In this document: positions 16,694-24,790 of the stretch, in pieces | How positions within the stretch are numbered: position 1 is the stretch's first letter | Layout of the letters: every line of letters starts with the position of its first letter | NCBI GenBank assembly: GCA_041658955.1 | Contig: JBAZZE010000001.1 | Coordinates: forward strand, 52,934-116,933 | From: UBA2283 sp041658955 | GTDB taxonomy: Bacteria > Patescibacteriota > Microgenomatia > UBA12405 | Direction: 5' to 3' | Length of the DNA stretch: 64,000 nucleotides | The notes under the pieces: generated by a model | What the model was told of the DNA's origin: nothing | Databases searched by the model: none | The model's input: only the letters and a program-made list of their open reading frames with translations | Translations under genes and position numbers: made by a program

Positions 16694-16948
16694 ATGGGAA
16701 TTTTACTTTGGATCATCTTTGGAGCCCTCGCTGGTTGGATCGCTTCGGTTATCATGAAAACCAACTATTCACAGGGGACTGCTACTGACATAGTCCTAGG
16801 TATTGTCGGTTCAGTTGTTGGTGGATTTTTACTTGGTACTGTTGGTCAGTCCGGAGTTACCGGATTTAATGTCCAAAGTTTACTAGTCGCCATTTTTGGA
16901 GCCGTAGTGGTTATCTATGTCGGCCGAGCTATTAGAAATAGAAATTAA
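16694..16948 (+). CDS. GlsB/YeaQ/YmgE family (transglycosylase-associated) membrane protein
   Basis: An 84-residue protein with three TM helices. LLWIIFGALAGWIASVIM, then DIVLGIVGSVVGGFLLG and VAIFGAVVVIYVGRAI, is the standard family pattern. Members are general stress-response membrane proteins. AGGAG at 16681-16685, eight bases before the ATG, is a clear Shine-Dalgarno site. Confidence 0.92.
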   Translation: MGILLWIIFGALAGWIASVIMKTNYSQGTATDIVLGIVGSVVGGFLLGTVGQSGVTGFNVQSLLVAIFGAVVVIYVGRAIRNRN

Positions 16949-16967
16949 TAATTTAAAAAATAAAAAT

Positions 16968-17225
16968 ATGACAGATAAAAATATAAAAACTCAAAACGAT
17001 ACTAGTGTTAATCCGGTAATCGCTGCCGTCGCCGGAGCCGTCGTCGCTGGTGCTGCTGTTGCTAGTGCTTTTGTCTTATCAAATAAAGACAATCAAGAAA
17101 AAATTAAAGCAGCCGCTTCTAATATTAAAACAAATATCCAAGACAAAAATGCCCAAGTTATGGGTAAAGCCAAGAAACTTGGAGAGATCACCAAGAACGC
17201 AGTTAATGATGTAAAAAATATATGA
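16968..17225 (+). CDS. YtxH-like small membrane protein
   Basis: The start at 16968 (MTDKNIKTQ) is preferred over an earlier in-frame codon that overlaps the previous gene. The 85 residues contain one Ala/Gly/Val-rich membrane helix (about 19-40) and a Lys-rich helical tail (DNQEKIKAAASNIKTNIQ), the organisation of YtxH-type stress proteins. The end overlaps the next start by four bases. Confidence 0.65.
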   Translation: MTDKNIKTQNDTSVNPVIAAVAGAVVAGAAVASAFVLSNKDNQEKIKAAASNIKTNIQDKNAQVMGKAKKLGEITKNAVNDVKNI

Positions 17226-17602
17226 AAGAAATAATTGTCACACCTGTTACCACCACTCCAATCGTGGAAACACCAGTCAAAGTTGGTGCCACCGATAATG
17301 AAACCATCGAATACTTTGTCTATTACTTCTTCGGTTTTGTCGAAGTCTTATTGGCTATCCGCTTAATTCTTAAGATCGCCGGAGCTAGTGTAACTAGTGG
17401 TTTTGTCCGTCTAATCTACGCCATAGCCGGATTCTTTACCATGCCCTTCGATGGTATTTTCCGACGCTCCTACGCTGAAGGTTCCGGTTCTTCCTCGATT
17501 TTTGAGCCGGCCGTCATCGTTGCCATCGGTTTTTATTTATTACTCGCTTGGGGAATAGTCAAACTAATTCGTATTTCCTCTGGTGAGAAGCAAGCTGAAT
17601 AA
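17222..17602 (+). CDS. YggT family membrane protein
   Basis: A 126-residue protein. The YFVYYFFGFVEVLLAIRLIL helix, the loop with FFTMPFDGIF and the final helix FYLLLAWGIVKLI fit the YggT pattern of two membrane helices flanking a Pro-containing amphipathic loop. YggT proteins are linked to osmotic or envelope stress and cell-division loci. Translation is coupled to the YtxH-like gene (ATGA). Confidence 0.8.
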   Translation: MKEIIVTPVTTTPIVETPVKVGATDNETIEYFVYYFFGFVEVLLAIRLILKIAGASVTSGFVRLIYAIAGFFTMPFDGIFRRSYAEGSGSSSIFEPAVIVAIGFYLLLAWGIVKLIRISSGEKQAE

Positions 17603-17603
17603 T

Positions 17604-17747
17604 ATGAATATTTCCATAAATGGACTAACACCGTTTGTCTCTCTCGTTTTTGGTGTTTTGGTATTACTGTTTCCCAAAATAGTGAACTACCTTATCGCCG
17701 CTTACCTGATCGTCAACGGACTTATTGGACTTGGATTATTAAAATAA
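17604..17747 (+). CDS. DUF3096 mini membrane protein (47 aa)
   Basis: ATG 17604 lies one base after the YggT stop, and TAA ends at 17747. The frame encodes two hydrophobic helices: LTPFVSLVFGVLVLLFPKIV, then NYLIAAYLIVNGLIGLGLL. This matches DUF3096 proteins, 45-60 residues long and of unknown function. Confidence 0.78.
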   Translation: MNISINGLTPFVSLVFGVLVLLFPKIVNYLIAAYLIVNGLIGLGLLK

Positions 17748-17768
17748 AAGTAAGCTAGGGTACCAAAT

Positions 17769-17797
17769 TTGACTCTAGTCTCTTATAGGACTATAAA
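17769..17797 (+). promoter_or_regulatory. Canonical promoter of the secreted protein at 17834
   Basis: TTGACT at 17769-17774, a 17-base spacer and TATAAA at 17792-17797. The start codon is 36 bases after the -10, so a short leader is predicted. Confidence 0.65.
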
Positions 17798-17833
17798 TTA
17801 GTTGTACGCATTAAATATTTACTCCAGCGAAAT

Positions 17834-18823
17834 ATGAAAAAGATTTTTTCAATGTTTATCGCCGCAGCCGCTTTGGTGCTTACCACCAGCCCTGCTTTCG
17901 CGGTAACTTCCTCTGTTTATGATGCTCTACCTAGCGTGTCTCCATCTACAAATTATCCCAGTCTTGGCTACCAAGCTACTCAAACCAAAGAGTTTGGAGA
18001 TTATATTCATCTCGGTGGAACAGATAGAGTTTTAAAAAATATCACCGTGTCTATGAGTGATTGGGCATTGTTCTCTGATTATTCTGCAGACCCAAGATAT
18101 ATGGGGAACTCCTCAACTTGGACTCATCCTATAACCATAAAGGTTTACAGTAATCATTTAGATGCTCAAGGTGTGCCAGATACTTTACTTGCTACTAAAA
18201 CAGCAGATATAAATATTCCTTGGCGCCCAGTTGCTGACCCGACCTGTACTACTCCAACAGCATGGAGAGCTACAAATGGTCAATGTTATAACGGTTTCGC
18301 ATTTAACGCCAATTTTGATCTGAGTGACTTAAACGTCACCTTACCAAATGATCTAATTGTTAGTGTCAAATACAATACTCAAACTTATGGTGACTCACCT
18401 CTAGGTGTAAATGGACCATACAACTCACTTAATGTCTCTGTCCCAGATAATCAACTGGTTGCAGTAGGTACTGACGACAGCGCTAATAAAGTATTCTGGA
18501 ACACCATCACTGCTGGTTGGTATGCTGATGGTGGCGCTGCTGGAGTTGGTGTACTTCGTGAAGATAGTAATTGGACACCTAATGGTACAGTTGCACTTAA
18601 AATCGAAGCCGGTCCTGTTCTCGTCGCACCTCCTACAAACAAAGATCAGTGTAAAAAAGATGGATGGAAAATATTTAACAATCCATCATTCAAAAATCAG
18701 GGTGACTGTGTGAGTTTTGTTGAAAAAAACAAAAAAGAGGATAGCGATGAAAAAGAAGAAAAAAACCGAGAAAAAGAAAATAAAAACAAAGAAAGTGAAC
18801 ACGACGATAAAAAAGATAACTAA
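17834..18823 (+). CDS. Secreted protein with charged C-terminal tail
   Basis: A 329-residue protein with a clean signal peptide ending near SPAFA (residue 23). The body (25-255) is rich in Ser, Thr and aromatic residues and looks like a beta-sandwich. Then comes DQCKKDGWKIFNNPSFKNQG, a small Cys-containing motif often found near the ends of secreted bacterial proteins. The last 45 residues are almost only Lys, Glu, Asp and Asn. No enzyme motif is seen, so it is likely a surface or exoprotein. Confidence 0.78.
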   Translation: MKKIFSMFIAAAALVLTTSPAFAVTSSVYDALPSVSPSTNYPSLGYQATQTKEFGDYIHLGGTDRVLKNITVSMSDWALFSDYSADPRYMGNSSTWTHPITIKVYSNHLDAQGVPDTLLATKTADINIPWRPVADPTCTTPTAWRATNGQCYNGFAFNANFDLSDLNVTLPNDLIVSVKYNTQTYGDSPLGVNGPYNSLNVSVPDNQLVAVGTDDSANKVFWNTITAGWYADGGAAGVGVLREDSNWTPNGTVALKIEAGPVLVAPPTNKDQCKKDGWKIFNNPSFKNQGDCVSFVEKNKKEDSDEKEEKNREKENKNKESEHDDKKDN

Positions 18824-18846
18824 AGTTATTTTGTAATTCACTTTAA

Positions 18847-18876
18847 CAGCCCACTAAAAAGTGGGCTGTTTGTTTT
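18847..18876 (+). terminator. Intrinsic terminator after the secreted protein
   Basis: CAGCCCACT (18847-18855) pairs perfectly with AGTGGGCTG (18860-18868) around AAAA, followed by TTTGTTTT. The TAAAAT box of the next gene begins three bases later, so terminator and promoter are stacked. Confidence 0.92.
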
Positions 18877-18890
18877 GGTAAAATGCAGCT

Positions 18891-19865
18891 ATGAATAATC
18901 GTGTTGGACTAGGTACCTTTCCACTTGCTGGTGTCTTTACCCCGACCAGTTCAGATGATGCTCAAAAAATAATCCATAAATTTATCGATCTTGGTGGATA
19001 TTATTTTGATACCGCTCCGGTCTATGGCAATGGTGAAATTGAAAAACTATTGGGGCACTCATTAAAGGGTATTCCTCGAGAAAAGTATTATTTGGGAACT
19101 AAAACTATCAAGCATGTCGATGTTGATGGTCGTGTTTTCAAAAGCGGACGTTATGCTGATGTAGTCAAACAAATAGATAACTCACTTTCCCGACTAAATA
19201 CCAACTATGTCGATCTTTTGATGGTTCACCTTCCCGACGAAGAAACGCCAATAGATGAAACACTCCGGGCTATGGAAGATCTCCAAAAAGCCGGCAAAGT
19301 CAAAGAGTTGGCGGTTTCCAATGTTAGTCTGGACGAACTCGTAGCCTACAACACTACAGGAAAAATTAAATATGTTCAAAATCGTTTTAGCCTAATTAGC
19401 CGGAGTTTATCAACAGAATTTCAAAACTATCTTTTAGAAAATAATATTTATCTTCTTCCTTATCATCTTCTTGAGATTGGTCTACTAACCAACTTGGCTC
19501 TAGAAGAGTTTCATCTCCGGGAAGGGGATTTGCGCGAAAAGCTTCCCTATTGGAATAATGAAAACCAAGCAGTCATTTTTGAATGGGTTAAAAATAATCT
19601 TGGGCCTATCGCAACTGAGCTGGGAATAACTATCGGTCAACTAACCATTGCCTGGACCTTAGCCCAACCATTTGTTGATTATGTCGTCGTTGGCACTACT
19701 AACCCCGAATATCTGGCACTCAACTTAAAAGCCAACGATATCAAACTTGATAAGAATATAATTTCTAAAATCGAAAAAGCTTATTCTGACCTAGAATTAT
19801 TCATTAAGAATAAATACGGCCAAACCATGAGACAATTCAGAGGTCTAAATGCCAGATTCTATTAA
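18891..19865 (+). CDS. Aldo/keto reductase
   Basis: A 324-residue full-length aldo/keto reductase. The catalytic tetrad can be followed: Asp and Tyr in YFDTAPVYGNGEIE, Lys in YLGTKTIKHV and His in DLLMVHLPDEE. The C-terminal region WTLAQPFVDYVVVGTTNPEYL contacts the cofactor. It reduces an unknown carbonyl with NAD(P)H. TAAAAT is six bases before the ATG. The kinase gene follows after two bases. Confidence 0.92.
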   Translation: MNNRVGLGTFPLAGVFTPTSSDDAQKIIHKFIDLGGYYFDTAPVYGNGEIEKLLGHSLKGIPREKYYLGTKTIKHVDVDGRVFKSGRYADVVKQIDNSLSRLNTNYVDLLMVHLPDEETPIDETLRAMEDLQKAGKVKELAVSNVSLDELVAYNTTGKIKYVQNRFSLISRSLSTEFQNYLLENNIYLLPYHLLEIGLLTNLALEEFHLREGDLREKLPYWNNENQAVIFEWVKNNLGPIATELGITIGQLTIAWTLAQPFVDYVVVGTTNPEYLALNLKANDIKLDKNIISKIEKAYSDLELFIKNKYGQTMRQFRGLNARFY

Positions 19866-19867
19866 CT

Positions 19868-20380
19868 ATGAACAATAAACTTTACATTCTCTGTGGAATT
19901 CCCTTTTCCGGTAAAACTACCTTAGCAAAGAAAATGGAAGACAAACTCAATACCCTTTCGATCGATCTTGATGCTATCAAATTTGAATTCTTTGGTAACG
20001 ATGCCACAGATGCTCTGATTGGTAAGGAAGGTTGGAACCGTATTTATCAGGAAATGTATCAAAGAATCAAAGACGCACTGTCATCAGGTCGAACTGTTGT
20101 TCACGATACTGGAAACTTTACCAAATATGAGCGAGACTTAGTCCGAAAAATTGCTGAGGAACAAAAACTAGAGTCAACCACCATTTTTGTCGATATCCCC
20201 ACTGCTGAGGCTTATAAAAGATTGGTCGCCAATCGTCAAACCAAAGCCAGATTTGATGTTCCTGATGATGATTTTTATGGTGTCGTCGAAGAGATGGAAA
20301 TTCCCGATGCGAATGAAAAGCCGTTGGTATTAAAGTGGAACGATTCTTTTGATAATTGGATTGACAAAAATTTAGTTTAG
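19868..20380 (+). CDS. P-loop kinase-like ATPase
   Basis: A 170-residue protein with a Walker A loop (CGIPFSGKTTLA, residues 8-19), then SIDLDAIKFEFFG and VVHDTGNFTKYERD. These fit the zeta-toxin/YqaJ-like small-molecule kinase family of the AAA_33 type. The substrate is unknown. No antitoxin-like gene precedes it, so a toxin role is not supported. It forms a tight pair with the aldo/keto reductase and overlaps the convergent next gene by four bases. Confidence 0.85.
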   Translation: MNNKLYILCGIPFSGKTTLAKKMEDKLNTLSIDLDAIKFEFFGNDATDALIGKEGWNRIYQEMYQRIKDALSSGRTVVHDTGNFTKYERDLVRKIAEEQKLESTTIFVDIPTAEAYKRLVANRQTKARFDVPDDDFYGVVEEMEIPDANEKPLVLKWNDSFDNWIDKNLV

Positions 20381-21435
20381 TTCCTCAAACTTGTTTTTAT
20401 ATCAACCAAAGCACTTTTGAGCAACTTCCCTTTACTGGTTATTTGGTTATTCCAGTCAAAAAGTCCCATGCGAGACAAGTTATCTATCGTATGCACTACA
20501 AATCCCAGCTTTGCATATTTGAAACTACTAATATAACTACTAACACAATCCAAGTCTTTATAAGATCCAAAATCATCCGTGTAAGTACCTCCAAATTCTC
20601 CAACTATCAATGGTACTTTACCAAAATATTGAGTTGGCAGAATACATTTACTGGAATCAACATCTTTGGCAGTTGACCCGACATATTGATGGATATCATA
20701 CAAGATATTCTTTTGTTCAGGTGGGTTTGCAATGTAAATATCTAAATAATGTCCATACTCCATCCCGTTAATTACTCCCACTGCATCAGGACTATTTTTT
20801 CTGACTGTGTCGAGCATGTCTAGCTGTCTTTTGTACAAGTCAGTTTGGGATACACCATGGGACTCTGCTCCCATTCCATACATTACCCCCACATTGTTTT
20901 TTAATTTTTTTGATAATGTTTCCAATATTTTTTCAGTATTTTTTCCCAGTGGACTGTAGTAAACATCTTCTCGTTTTTTTTGCCTATCATTTAATGGAAT
21001 AAAATCGGTCTCGTGAACTACTGGAAAAATTAAGGTATACATTTTGTTTTCAGTTGCCCAGTTGGCCAGCTCGACAATTTCATCAACCCGTTTGTTTACT
21101 TTCAGTGGCTGTTGTAAATATAGGACAACTAAATTGACTCCCCAGCTTTTTACTTCCAAAATATTTTGCTTCAATGTTTCTATATTTTTGTGCATCGGAT
21201 TAAATCTAAACTCGTCAGTTGTTATTCCTACCAACATCACGTCATTTCCATCCGTATCAATAACACGGGTACCTACTATTGACAAAGGTTTTATTTTATC
21301 TGTCCTTGTAGCCGCTTCTTTTACGGGTTCGGTATCGGTGGCTACCAGAGTGGATATTTTACGATATTGTTTATGAATCACTGTTCCACCTACTACCACC
21401 ACTAATACCAATATAATCCACCTTAACCATTTCAT
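20377..21435 (-). CDS. Membrane-anchored glycoside hydrolase family 5-like protein
   Basis: The start at 21435 (MKWLRWIILVLVVVVGG) has TATACT five bases upstream and gives a perfect signal anchor; the longer frame to 21450 is less likely. The anchor is followed by a TIM-barrel-like domain: NILEVKSWGVNLVVLYL resembles the second strand, GVMYGMGAESHG sits where GH5 enzymes have their Asn-Glu-Pro acid/base, and LIVGEFGGTYTDD resembles the nucleophile strand. Glu is kept at both positions, but Asn-Glu-Pro has become Ala-Glu-Ser. It is probably an extracytoplasmic glycan-active enzyme. Confidence 0.68.
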   Translation of the reverse strand: MKWLRWIILVLVVVVGGTVIHKQYRKISTLVATDTEPVKEAATRTDKIKPLSIVGTRVIDTDGNDVMLVGITTDEFRFNPMHKNIETLKQNILEVKSWGVNLVVLYLQQPLKVNKRVDEIVELANWATENKMYTLIFPVVHETDFIPLNDRQKKREDVYYSPLGKNTEKILETLSKKLKNNVGVMYGMGAESHGVSQTDLYKRQLDMLDTVRKNSPDAVGVINGMEYGHYLDIYIANPPEQKNILYDIHQYVGSTAKDVDSSKCILPTQYFGKVPLIVGEFGGTYTDDFGSYKDLDCVSSYISSFKYAKLGFVVHTIDNLSRMGLFDWNNQITSKGKLLKSALVDIKTSLRN

Positions 21436-21450
21436 TAAAAAGTATAACAA

Positions 21451-21687
21451 TCAGAACATCATTCGGTCAGAACTAATCTCAAAAACTTTTTGCTTCGATT
21501 TTGCTCCACGAATCAAAGACACCAATGACTTTTTAGTTTTGAAATACTTAGCCAAAGTATCAACGATTACCTCGTTAGCTCTACCATCTATTGGCGGTGC
21601 GTTTACATAAACGTGTAGTGCACCCATTTTGTCTGTCTCAACTCTCGGATTTCTGGAATTTGTATGGGCCACAATCGTCACTTTCAT
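21451..21687 (-). CDS. YggU/DUF167 family protein
   Basis: A 78-residue protein. ALHVYVNAPPIDGRANEVIV followed by LAKYFKTKKSLVSLIRGAKS is the DUF167 signature, a small alpha/beta fold with unknown function. It lies upstream of the GH5-like gene on the same strand. A TATAAT lies nine bases before the ATG. Confidence 0.93.
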   Translation of the reverse strand: MKVTIVAHTNSRNPRVETDKMGALHVYVNAPPIDGRANEVIVDTLAKYFKTKKSLVSLIRGAKSKQKVFEISSDRMMF

Positions 21688-21713
21688 AACTAAGTAATTA
21701 TACCTTTAACCAA

Positions 21714-21743
21714 CAAAACCCCCTCAAACATAAGGGGGTTTTG
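21714..21743 (-). terminator. Intrinsic terminator (minus strand)
   Basis: CAAAACCCCCT (21714-21724) pairs perfectly with AGGGGGTTTTG (21733-21743). Read on the minus strand, the stem ends in a T-run and terminates the secreted protein gene before the YggU gene. Confidence 0.85.
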
Positions 21744-21756
21744 TAAATAAAGTCTG

Positions 21757-22134
21757 TTATCTGCTATTGTTTTGATTACCCATTCCCATACCACGACCTT
21801 GTCCGTTTCCCTGTCGCATACCCAAACCGTATTTTGCTCTAAAAGCATTTAATAAAGTTGAGTCACCTTTCAAAGATGCTAGGTGAGCGGCGGCAAATTC
21901 TTTAAAATTTGATTCGTTGACGAATCGGGTAGCCCCACGTCCAGACATATTTGTAGTCCAGGCTTTGTAGTCACCTTTTTCGAACGCAGCTAAGTTGGCA
22001 TTGTGTCTTTCTTCAGAATAATTTGGTCCTTTGACTGTAGCGTCCCCTCGATAAGCGAAAACTGGAGTCAAAGTATTAATAGCCACTAAACCGAGTGCCA
22101 ATGCGGCTACTCCTAATGCAATTTTTGTTTTCAT
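21757..22134 (-). CDS. Small secreted protein linked to ECF sigma cluster
   Basis: A 125-residue protein. The signal peptide ends near NTLTPVFA (residue 27). The mature part has a helical region FEKGDYKAWTTNMSGRG and a Gly/Gln/Asn/Met-rich tail (MRQGNGQGRGMGMGNQNN). I know no function. It follows the sigma factor and membrane-protein pair on the same strand. An inverted repeat (22151-22173) lies just upstream, so separate control is possible. Confidence 0.75.
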   Translation of the reverse strand: MKTKIALGVAALALGLVAINTLTPVFAYRGDATVKGPNYSEERHNANLAAFEKGDYKAWTTNMSGRGATRFVNESNFKEFAAAHLASLKGDSTLLNAFRAKYGLGMRQGNGQGRGMGMGNQNNSR

Positions 22135-22150
22135 AGAATTTATGAATTAT

Positions 22151-22173
22151 TAATAGACTTGCGCAGTCTATTA
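22151..22173 (-). promoter_or_regulatory. Inverted repeat upstream of the small secreted protein
   Basis: TAATAGACT (22151-22159) and AGTCTATTA (22165-22173) form nine perfect base pairs around TGCGC. No strong U-tract follows. It is a candidate operator, a processing hairpin or a weak attenuator between the membrane protein gene and the secreted protein gene. Confidence 0.55.
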
Positions 22174-22187
22174 GTAATACAAACCTT

Positions 22188-22868
22188 CTATTGGTTTTCT
22201 TTCATCATGTTTTGGCCCATCCCATTCCAAGGTCTGATTTCATCAACCTTAAAAATGTCGCTACTTTCCTGTGTCCCGATAAGTTTTATCTCTTCTCCTA
22301 TCTCCATTTGTACTCGTCCCCGGACGATAGGTGATTCACCATTTATATTCCATCGCTTTCCACTAAAATCTTTAATCACAAAATCATTTGCACTATTTAT
22401 GCTGACTATTTCTCCTGAAAGATATCCAGACTGGGGGTTGCTCCATACCATCATTCTCATTGGCACCATTTGTCTATACAAGGAATATCTCGATTCCAAG
22501 CCACGGTCAATTCGGCTAGCAACGCCAATTCTAAACAGAATGCCTCCCATTAACATTCCAGTTAAAACTATTGCCAATCCTACTTGCCATTTGATAAATC
22601 GATATGATTTTTTAGTTTTTTGGAACAACAAAAAAGACGTAGATAGAAAAATAATGGACATGGCTATCCACAAGTTCGGAGTTATGATGCTATCAATCAG
22701 ACCAAACCAAGAAACTGAAACACCAAGTATTAATAAAATTAAGCTAACTACAAAACCAAGCCAGAGTAACCAGTTTTTAGCAACAAATTCCCACTTCGGT
22801 ATTGGGCTCATTTGTTTTTGATGGATAAGTTTAAGTGTCTTATCACTAATATTTGTTTTCTGTTTCAT
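22188..22868 (-). CDS. Membrane protein, candidate anti-sigma or signalling partner
   Basis: The start at 22868 (MKQKTNISDKTLK) overlaps the end of the sigma factor gene by 23 bases, typical of sigma/anti-sigma pairs; the longer frame would overlap by 125 bases. A short cytoplasmic part of 45 residues is followed by three to four TM helices (about 46-66, 73-90, 99-120). The extracytoplasmic C-terminal domain has the OB-like strand pattern GYLSGEIVSINSANDFVIKD. No zinc-binding HxxxCxxC motif is visible, so an anti-sigma role is inferred from position only. Confidence 0.7.
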   Translation of the reverse strand: MKQKTNISDKTLKLIHQKQMSPIPKWEFVAKNWLLWLGFVVSLILLILGVSVSWFGLIDSIITPNLWIAMSIIFLSTSFLLFQKTKKSYRFIKWQVGLAIVLTGMLMGGILFRIGVASRIDRGLESRYSLYRQMVPMRMMVWSNPQSGYLSGEIVSINSANDFVIKDFSGKRWNINGESPIVRGRVQMEIGEEIKLIGTQESSDIFKVDEIRPWNGMGQNMMKENQ

Positions 22869-23424
22869 ATATTTGTTTAAATTGTATTTTTGCTCTGGAA
22901 AGTAGGGTAGCCACCGTCCCCATTGGCTTCTGGAGAATGTCGCTAATTTCTTTATAATCCTTTTCTTCAAAAAATTTTAAGGCGATTACTTCTTTATATT
23001 CTGGTTTTAACTTATCTAAGACAGTTTTTATGTATTCATTAAAATGTTTGGTTACCGTCTCTTTCTCAATGTTTGTATCGGCTACTAGCCAGTCTACAAA
23101 TTCGTCATCAGTTTCGTCGACTTCAATTCGCAATGATTGCTTATGCTTTTTAATAAAATTAATGGCACTATTGTGAACAATTCGGTACATCCAGCTACTA
23201 AACTTCAAATCACAATCGCAGTCGTTTAAGTGGAGATAGGCATTTACAAAGGAATCTTCGACTATATCAGCAATATCATCATCTGGAAGATAGGTAAACC
23301 GGTGTACATAACTAGTTAGTTTATCTTCATATCTTTTCATCAGACAATAAAAATATTGACTATCTTTTATAGATAGTGCCACCAGCTCATTATCCTCATA
23401 GTTTTGGCATTTTTGATCAATCAT
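22846..23424 (-). CDS. ECF-type RNA polymerase sigma factor
   Basis: About 192 residues (start 23424; a GTG at 23433 would add three). Region 2: LPDDDIADIVEDSFVNAY and FSSWMYRIVHNSAINFIKKH. Region 4: LKPEYKEVIALKFFEEKDYK followed by EISDILQKPMGTVATLLSRA, a helix-turn-helix. Between them is an acidic linker (DETDDEFVDWLVADTN). AGGTGG six bases before the ATG could be a Shine-Dalgarno site. It probably directs transcription of envelope genes in response to its membrane partner. Confidence 0.93.
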   Translation of the reverse strand: MIDQKCQNYEDNELVALSIKDSQYFYCLMKRYEDKLTSYVHRFTYLPDDDIADIVEDSFVNAYLHLNDCDCDLKFSSWMYRIVHNSAINFIKKHKQSLRIEVDETDDEFVDWLVADTNIEKETVTKHFNEYIKTVLDKLKPEYKEVIALKFFEEKDYKEISDILQKPMGTVATLLSRAKIQFKQIYETENKY

Positions 23425-23489
23425 TGCTTCCACCTATATTATATACAGTATATTTTTAACATTTCTTTCAAATATGCTAATATTTTTGT

Positions 23490-24425
23490 ATGAATAAAAA
23501 CTCCTACCTTTTTACTTACCTAGTTATTGCTTCACTTTTAACCCCAATTAGTGCATCTGCGTACTATATGTCAATGGATATTGGTACAGCTGGTAATGTC
23601 AGTTATTCTTATCCCTCAGTCTTAGGAGATGAAGATAAACCAGAAGAGAAAAAAGAGGAAAAGAAAGAAGAGAAAAAAGAAGATCAAAAACCAGAACCAA
23701 AAAAAGAAGAACCTAAAAAAGAAGACAAGCCCTCCCGTGTAGAAAACAAACCTGAAAAAATCGAAATAAAAAAAATCGAAAACAAAACTAGGGTGAATCT
23801 TATTAAGCAAGACAAGGTCAAACAGGAGCTAGAACCAGAGAAAGTCAGCATCAAATTCTCAGCTGTTCCCAAATTAACTCCTACTCGTACCCCAGAAAAA
23901 AATAATGAAGATAAGAATAAAATCGAAAATGAAGTAGAAACTGAGACTAAGACTGAAGCCGAGAAAGAAATGGACAAGACTGTCAAAGAGCGTGCTGAAA
24001 GAAAAGATGAGAAAGTAGAAATTCAGTCTGAAACTCATGATGATGGCACTGTCGAAATGCAAATCGAGTCCCGTGATGTCAAAGCAAAAATCAAAGATAA
24101 TGAAATTGAAGTAGACGTTAAAAACAACAGTGTTGGTACTACCAACCAAGCTGGTGGTGATATCAAACTCATCCATCTGCCAGACCAAGCTATGCAAAAA
24201 TTCATTGATAGGGGATTATCAACCGTCCCCGATACTATGGAAGTGGGCCAGTCAGGTGACAGTTTTGAATACACCATCGATGCCACTAAAAAGGAAAAAC
24301 TGTTTGGCATCATTCCTCGTGAAGCCAAATACAAATTGAAGTTGGACGATCAAAATGGGGTCGTATCCGAGCAGAAAGTCGACAATAATATTGTTGAAAG
24401 ATTACTAAACATTTTCTCTTTCTAG
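23490..24425 (+). CDS. Secreted Lys/Glu-rich protein
   Basis: A 311-residue protein, divergent from the ECF sigma factor. The signal peptide ends at SASA (about residue 24). Residues 50-85 are KEEKK/KPEPKK repeats; about 100-170 is also highly charged. The last 120 residues form a structured domain with strands such as GTVEMQIESRDVKAKIKDNE and FEYTIDATKKEKLFGIIP. It could be a periplasm-spanning stalk with a globular end. TAATAT is six bases before the ATG. The intergenic region is shared with sigma, so co-regulation is plausible. Confidence 0.75.
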   Translation: MNKNSYLFTYLVIASLLTPISASAYYMSMDIGTAGNVSYSYPSVLGDEDKPEEKKEEKKEEKKEDQKPEPKKEEPKKEDKPSRVENKPEKIEIKKIENKTRVNLIKQDKVKQELEPEKVSIKFSAVPKLTPTRTPEKNNEDKNKIENEVETETKTEAEKEMDKTVKERAERKDEKVEIQSETHDDGTVEMQIESRDVKAKIKDNEIEVDVKNNSVGTTNQAGGDIKLIHLPDQAMQKFIDRGLSTVPDTMEVGQSGDSFEYTIDATKKEKLFGIIPREAKYKLKLDDQNGVVSEQKVDNNIVERLLNIFSF

Positions 24426-24449
24426 CCACTAAAACTGTATAATCAGTTG

Positions 24450-24746
24450 ATGACTGATATTCAGAATTTACAGCAAAAAATTGCGAATTTAGAAGAAAGA
24501 CTTAAAGTAGTTGAGGCTAGACTTGGTGCTACTTCTTCAAATCAAGATTCCCAATTGATGGATGAACTCTACCAAAAATCTCGTTTTTTAGTAGTTCGTT
24601 ATCAAAAAGCTTCAGCTATATTTCTGCAGAAAAAACTATTAATCGACTATCCCCGAGCTAGTCAATTAATCATCCGTCTCGAAGAAGAAGGGGTGATAAG
24701 TTCTCCTAAATCTGATCATAGTCGGGATATTTTAGTAACCAAGTAA
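24450..24746 (+). CDS. Stand-alone FtsK gamma-like winged-helix protein
   Basis: A 98-residue protein: an N-terminal coiled coil (IQNLQQKIANLEERLKVVEA) followed by a domain closely matching the FtsK/SpoIIIE gamma domain (DELYQKSRFLVVRYQKASAI, FLQKKLLIDYPRASQLI, RLEEEGVISS). In FtsK this domain reads polar KOPS sequences and activates dif recombination. Here no motor domain is attached. TATAAT at 24438-24443 is six bases before this ATG, which decides the start over the TTG at 24447. Confidence 0.85.
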   Translation: MTDIQNLQQKIANLEERLKVVEARLGATSSNQDSQLMDELYQKSRFLVVRYQKASAIFLQKKLLIDYPRASQLIIRLEEEGVISSPKSDHSRDILVTK

Positions 24747-24790
24747 TCAAACTCCTACCATAATAGTATGAGTTATGTTTATAATACTTC

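Noticed and set aside
22159..22821. 220-residue plus-strand frame.
   Set aside because: It lies antisense to the membrane partner of the ECF sigma factor, whose frame has normal membrane-protein features and operon context.
23622..24334. Four long minus-strand frames rich in Phe, Ser and Leu (62-107 residues).
   Set aside because: They are antisense to the K/E-rich secreted protein; AAG/GAA codons read backwards give CTT/TTC, which explains the Phe/Leu/Ser content.
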